Shown here: one piece after another, positions 27,101-33,100 of the stretch
Numbering within the stretch: position 1 is the first letter of the stretch
How the letters are laid out: every line of letters starts with the position of its first letter
NCBI GenBank assembly: GCA_037893245.1
Contig: JBAIAA010000743.1
Location: forward strand, 496,001 to 560,000
DNA: 64,000 bases
Source of the DNA: Crossaster papposus
Taxonomy: Eukaryota > Echinodermata > Asteroidea > Velatida > Solasteridae
Direction of reading: 5' to 3'
Program-made: the position numbers and the translations under genes
Notes under the pieces: generated by a model
What the model saw: only the letters and a program-made list of their open reading frames with translations
The model's database searches: none
What the model was told of the DNA's origin: nothing

Positions 27101-30100
27101 GCATCTATGAAGAGTTTTTGTTCTGAAGTTGTGGGTTATTTCTTGCAGTTTACGATTCTGTAGCAGTGATGCACTACTGCCCTACTGCCCTTTGTGATTT
27201 CTTGTCAGCATTGACAATCTCTTGCATGTAATTAATTGCCTAATACACCGTAGAAAGTTATTAGTTTCCAATTTAGACGTATAAATCAGAAAATCACTTG
27301 TTGTTGCTTAGAAAGTTGCAATAACACAGCATTGCCTTTTGCTGTGTTTTGTTCCTGTCGGTATTAATAATCTAGCTCTTAATTTGCCTGTCAATTTTGA
27401 ATTGATGAGTCCATGTATCAGTTAATATCAGGGGTGTGCCAACGTTTTCCAACTACACAAACAATTTTCCATTGGGGATGTGTACACAAAATTTGGCAAA
27501 CGTTAGCATAGTTCGCAAGAATGGTTTGTTTTTATTGATAATGGTCTTTTGGTCGGGCTTTTCCAAAAAATACACAAATATTTGCATATTTTATCCGAAA
27601 AATATTTGAACCGTTCAAATATAATTGGTTTTATGTCAGTGGTTTATTGGTTTAAGTTTTTCCCAAATTCAAAACGGATGACGGGAAAAACACGACACGG
27701 GCAAAGGCCGGAAATATCAGGTAGCTCACTCACTCACTCACTCACTCACTCACTCACTCACACAGCTATGTTTTGACCGGCAATCGTGGACGGGGCATTG
27801 TCCGAGCGAGGCCGGAAATATCAGGTTGTGCTACCCACATATGCAGGCCTGAACCTGTCTCGGATCGAGGTTTGTTAAAAACTATTCCGCGCCTGATGGG
27901 CCCGGTCAATGTCAGAATAATCCCGGCGGGAACTGGTTGAAACACCAGGTACAATTTTAGAAAGGATGGCAAAAGTATACATGAATCAATAGGCGCGCAT
28001 GTGTCATGAGCAAGGAGGGAAGTGTTGACCCGTGTAGCCAACGAGGGTTTGAAGAAATGACATCATTCATCCTGAAGAAATTAGCCTGAAATTAGCCATC
28101 ATTCATCCTGAAGAAATTAGCCTGATTCTCCTGAAAAACTGCCTAGAATTAGTTTATCGTAAAACTTTTATACAATGGTTCTTTCATTCTTTTAAAACGT
28201 TCTCATTCTTTTCCTGTGTGATAATTGTTCCTTCTGACTCCAAGTTTTATATATTCTCCACAGTTCACTTGATTGTTTTTTTATTACTACCTATTGTCTT
28301 ATATTTGTACACATTCCCGCCGTGAGTATGGCCACTGATGCCGGTACGGTGTTAAACCCTAAACTCACTCACTCACTCACTCACTCACTCACTCACTCAC
28401 TCACTCACTCACTCACTCACTCACTCACTCACTCACTCACTCACTCACTCACTCACTCACTCACTCACTCACTCACTCACTCACTCACTCACTCACTCAC
28501 TCACTCACTCACTCACTCACTCACTCACTCACTCACACAGCTATGTTTTGACCGGCAATCGTGGACGGGGCATTGTCCGACCGTCTTCCCTCTTTTGTTT
28601 ATACTCTAACGTTTTCGGATGATCGCCATAGGATTTGTACATGGGAAAAGATCGTGGACGTTGTGTCAATCGTGGACCCATTGTTTGACTCCCAATTCTT
28701 TTGTCCGACGACCACGATTGCCGGTCAATACAAACGCACTTATACACAAATTAATAGTAAGTGTCCATACTTTTTGTATTCTCCAACCTTGTAGTTATCG
28801 GACAAAGAGGAGGAGATTGCCACACAGCAGGAGGTGTTTGAGACTCAACTGGAGGAGGCCAAGAGCAGTAATCTGTCCACCATTATTGTGGAGACTGATC
28901 CCTATCCAGAGAGCCAGGAGTTAAAACAGACCATTGACAACCAGGCCACTGAGATTTCTTCATATCCTTTAAAGAAGACTTTCCTAGTGTAGTGTTGCCA
29001 AACCTCTTTGTTGACAAATACATTTGAGTTCTTTTACCTTGACCCTAAACGTCACCCAATACTGCAAAATACCACTTGGGTAAACTGTAGTATGCAGTAC
29101 TCTTACTACACTGAGCTATGAGAATTGAGTAGAATTTTGTAGTACAGTTTAATGTACCCCAAATAAATGCCATGGACGTTAGGGGTAATAATGTTGTTGC
29201 TGTTGAACCTTTGTAAAGTGAACAGTTCCAGTGTCATGAAATACATTTCCAAGGTTTTTTCCCCCATGATTAATGGGACAGTATATACCTTTTGCAACTA
29301 TCCAAAAAGTAACCATATCAAGTTATCGTTCAAAACTGACGTGATGTCGAGATATTCATGACTCTAAACTCCCAGTGAAATTATTCCATCTGGCATGCTG
29401 TCATTGTGATGAAAAAATATAATGAAAAAAGTCTAAAAATGCATCTCAGAGACGCATTTTGGGGAAATGTCCATTTGTATTTGGTGTTTTCTCGTAATAT
29501 ACAGCATTCGCAGAGCTGAAACTTCACCAGATTAGTTGTCAAGCACGACTCTTTTTTTTTCAGAACTGTTGTTGCCTGAAATGACAAAAATACACAAATG
29601 GCAAATAGTATAATGTAACTTTAAGTGCACTATTTCAATTATTAAAACAATACAGACCTTTTTGTGTTGCATGTACACCATGGAATTGTATTTATCACCC
29701 ATGTGGTTGGGCATTTTAAAGGTTTGTTTTGTAATACTCTAATCACCTTTCCTTGACTAAGCCCCCTTTGCCTGTGCACTTTGCGGACCAGACAACAGAA
29801 GTTTACAGAGCTCCTAGAGCAGTTTGAGATTATGAGAGAGACCAAGAATGAAGAAATACAGCAACTGAAGGTAAAATAGGGCTCCCACCTGATCCTGGAA
29901 ATCAAAGAAAAGTAATGGAAAATTGGCTATGGTGGCTTTTTAGTGTGGAAATCACTCTTTATCTCTTGTTAACCAGGGGCCAACAAAAATTTGCTTAGCA
30001 TGAAAATTCGTTTATGGGGGTAAACAGGGTTACAAACCAAATTTTCAGGTGATGTTTATTGTTTGTGACTGGTATTCAGCTAGTTTTTGCTTAGCATTAA

Positions 30101-33100
30101 AAGCACATTGAGTTTTTGCTGGTAACCTGTTTTTACTGAGCCAAACGTTTTTTGTGCTAAGCGATTGTTTGTGCTTGCATGTTTTATAAAATTGGCCCCA
30201 GGTGTCTAACTGAATATAGGTTAAAATAATTATACTGGAATTGTGAAAATTTATTGTGAAAAAATCTGGGAATTTTGTTTCCTGGAAATGGTGGGAACCC
30301 TGCGAGTGCTATTTATGACTGAACTTGTGCCAATGGGGCTTGCGATAGATGCGACTAAAGCCCGTGTTTGGTTGAGACATACATTTGCTTTAATTGGTTC
30401 TATACTCAATGTTGTTTGTCCCACGGTGTAGGATTCTCTTAGTGAGCTAGAGAACGTCCAAGTTGAGAAAGAGATCATGGCTGCCAAGTGCCAGACGCTG
30501 CAGTACCAGGTTGAACAATGGGAGGACGAGTCAAAAGAAAAGTAAGATATAAACAAATACATGCCCAGTGTTCTACGGGAAAGGTTCGGTAGACAACCCT
30601 GCTGAAATCAGTGATAAAGTACATATTAAAGAAGAAAAAAAAGTAGAATGCGGTATCTGAAAGCTTTTGGCAAATTTTTGCTTCGTTCATCCACTGAATA
30701 CAGTATCTTGTTTTTTCTCCCAGCATCTATGAAGAGTTTTTGTTCTGAAGCTGTTGGTTATTTCTTGCAGTTTACGATTCTGTTGCAGTGATGCACTACT
30801 GCCCTTTGTTATTGCCAAAGTTATTGATTTCTCGACATAATACAATGATTTTATACCTGATTTTAATAAACCTCGGCTATAAGGAGACAAATTGCCTGTT
30901 TTGGTACATTGATGGAGTGCCATTTATTTGAAGGTCATAGGTCAGAAGGTCAAAGACAACTGAATAGTCAAAGGCCAAATCATGTAACTTGGTTATAGAT
31001 TATGTAAACTATGTGTAGAATCTGTATACTAAGAAACAAAATATTATCCTCACAAACATTAAATACAGAAGTGAAAAATCAGGCAAAAAAAAAAGGGATT
31101 GATATAACAAATAGGGAGGGTTGTAAGAAATTTATTCAGGTTATAGTTCTGATATTCTTGTCCGTTCAAGCTGATCGGTTTCCAGGCTCCTGAGGCAACG
31201 TGACCAACACTGACCGCTGTGTTCAATGGTTTTTGTTGTGTTCCTTTAATGCCAGTTCGCGCCGGATGACGAATATAAACGCAAAGTTTTCCCCAGATTC
31301 AACATGCCACAAGCAAGGCCGGAAATGTCTGTCAGCAGCGAGTAAGGCCGGAAATGCGTGGGTGTGCTTCCCGGTACTGGCGGCCTGAACCTGCTTCAGA
31401 TTGAGTTTGGTTAGAAATAATCCGTGCGTCGGCTCGGTGATGTTAAAATAATCCCGGTGCGAACTACATGGTTAATGCCAGTTGCCTGTACATTAATTAT
31501 CACTTTTTTTGTTTAAATTTAGCTCTTTTTTTTCGCTTTTTTTTACGAAACGATTAATGTCAGTTGTCTGTACATCAATTATCACTTTCACTAAATATAT
31601 ATCGTTGTTAACATTTAGCCTGTTCTTTGTTTTAATTATAGGGAAGTGGAGCTTCAATTTAGTAACCAGGAACTGCGCCAAGAGGTTGGCCGCATGAACT
31701 GCGCGTTTGACAGCATGACCAAACTGAAGGACGAGGCAATAGAGGCCAAGTTTAAGGCAGAAACTTTGTGAGTCTAACTGAAAAATAATGTACACACTGA
31801 TAAAGACATCAGATTGTATTCATTCACACTACGAGACTCGTTCAGTGGATCGAGTATCAGTACTATTACTTATTGTAAAGCTTGTAAGAAATCTTGAAGT
31901 TTAGTCTGGAATTAAATAAAAAGTCTATAAAAATGTCTTGCGAGAAGTTAAATTTAACAAAATGAGATGTACACATATTTCGTATTTGAACAAGAATCAC
32001 ATTGTAGTTTTGTGTGTGTGTTTTGTTTTGTTGTGGCGTAGATTGGCACAGACGAAGTGCAACAGTGAACTCATGGAGGAAAATGCTGAACAGATTCTGG
32101 AGGAACTAGAGAGGTACAAGAAATTTTCAGCTTGAAATACTGAATTGAATTTATTTATTTATTTTTTTACAACCATCTTTAATGAGGGTACATCCAGCAG
32201 AAGCTGGTCATGTTGGGCCCTCAGGACCTAAAAATACACAAAAACAATTAAATAAAAACAAAAAATGAAGAGAAAAAAAATGAAGAAAAAATACACAATA
32301 GTGAATAAAAATGGTCATCTTAAGGACACTAAATATGTTTAAATATGACAGACAGCTGGTAGTACTTAATCATTACATGTATTTTAAATTTCTGGTAATG
32401 AAACCACAAGGGTCTCGCAATGATCATCCATGATCATTCGAAAGCCTGAAGGACCCCGCAGAGAGAAGACATTGACAAATACGGTTTTAGAGGTGGGAAG
32501 AATATTCTGGGGAAAAACCATAGCGCATAGGAGTTACACCACTGATCTGTAAGCATGTTCAGATATCCGGGTGTTTGTGTGAATCTGACTGACAGGATAA
32601 AGGCTGTGGAGAGCGGCCATTTTGAAGAGAAGGAGAACTTGAAGTCATGCCTGAGCCAACTCCAAGAAGAGAAGATGCAACTGAATAAGGTGACCAAAAT
32701 CCTTTGATAAAAAACACCCCCAAACACCATACATTATTATACATGTTAAAGCCCTTATTTTTTTCTGTGTAAAACGAATCACTTGAATATCAGAAATAAA
32801 GTAAAAATTGAATAAAAACCTAGATTCTCCAACCCAATTATTTTTTGTTTAGCCATTCCCAACCCACTCTGGCTAGCGTTATACAAGCTTATTTCAAGCT
32901 TATTTCAAGCTTATTTCAATTATTTATCTATTTATTACAATTTGTACGAATTGAATGCCGTAATAAATAAAAAATAATGGATGATAGTATACAATAATAC
33001 ATTGTTAAGGAAACCACAAAACTGTAACCAGTTCGCGCCGGGATAATTTTACCATCACCGAGCCGGCGCGCGGGATTATTTTCAACGAAACTCGATCCGA

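Noticed and set aside
28322..28609. Open frame of repeated LTHS residues
   Set aside because: Translation of the ACTC microsatellite.
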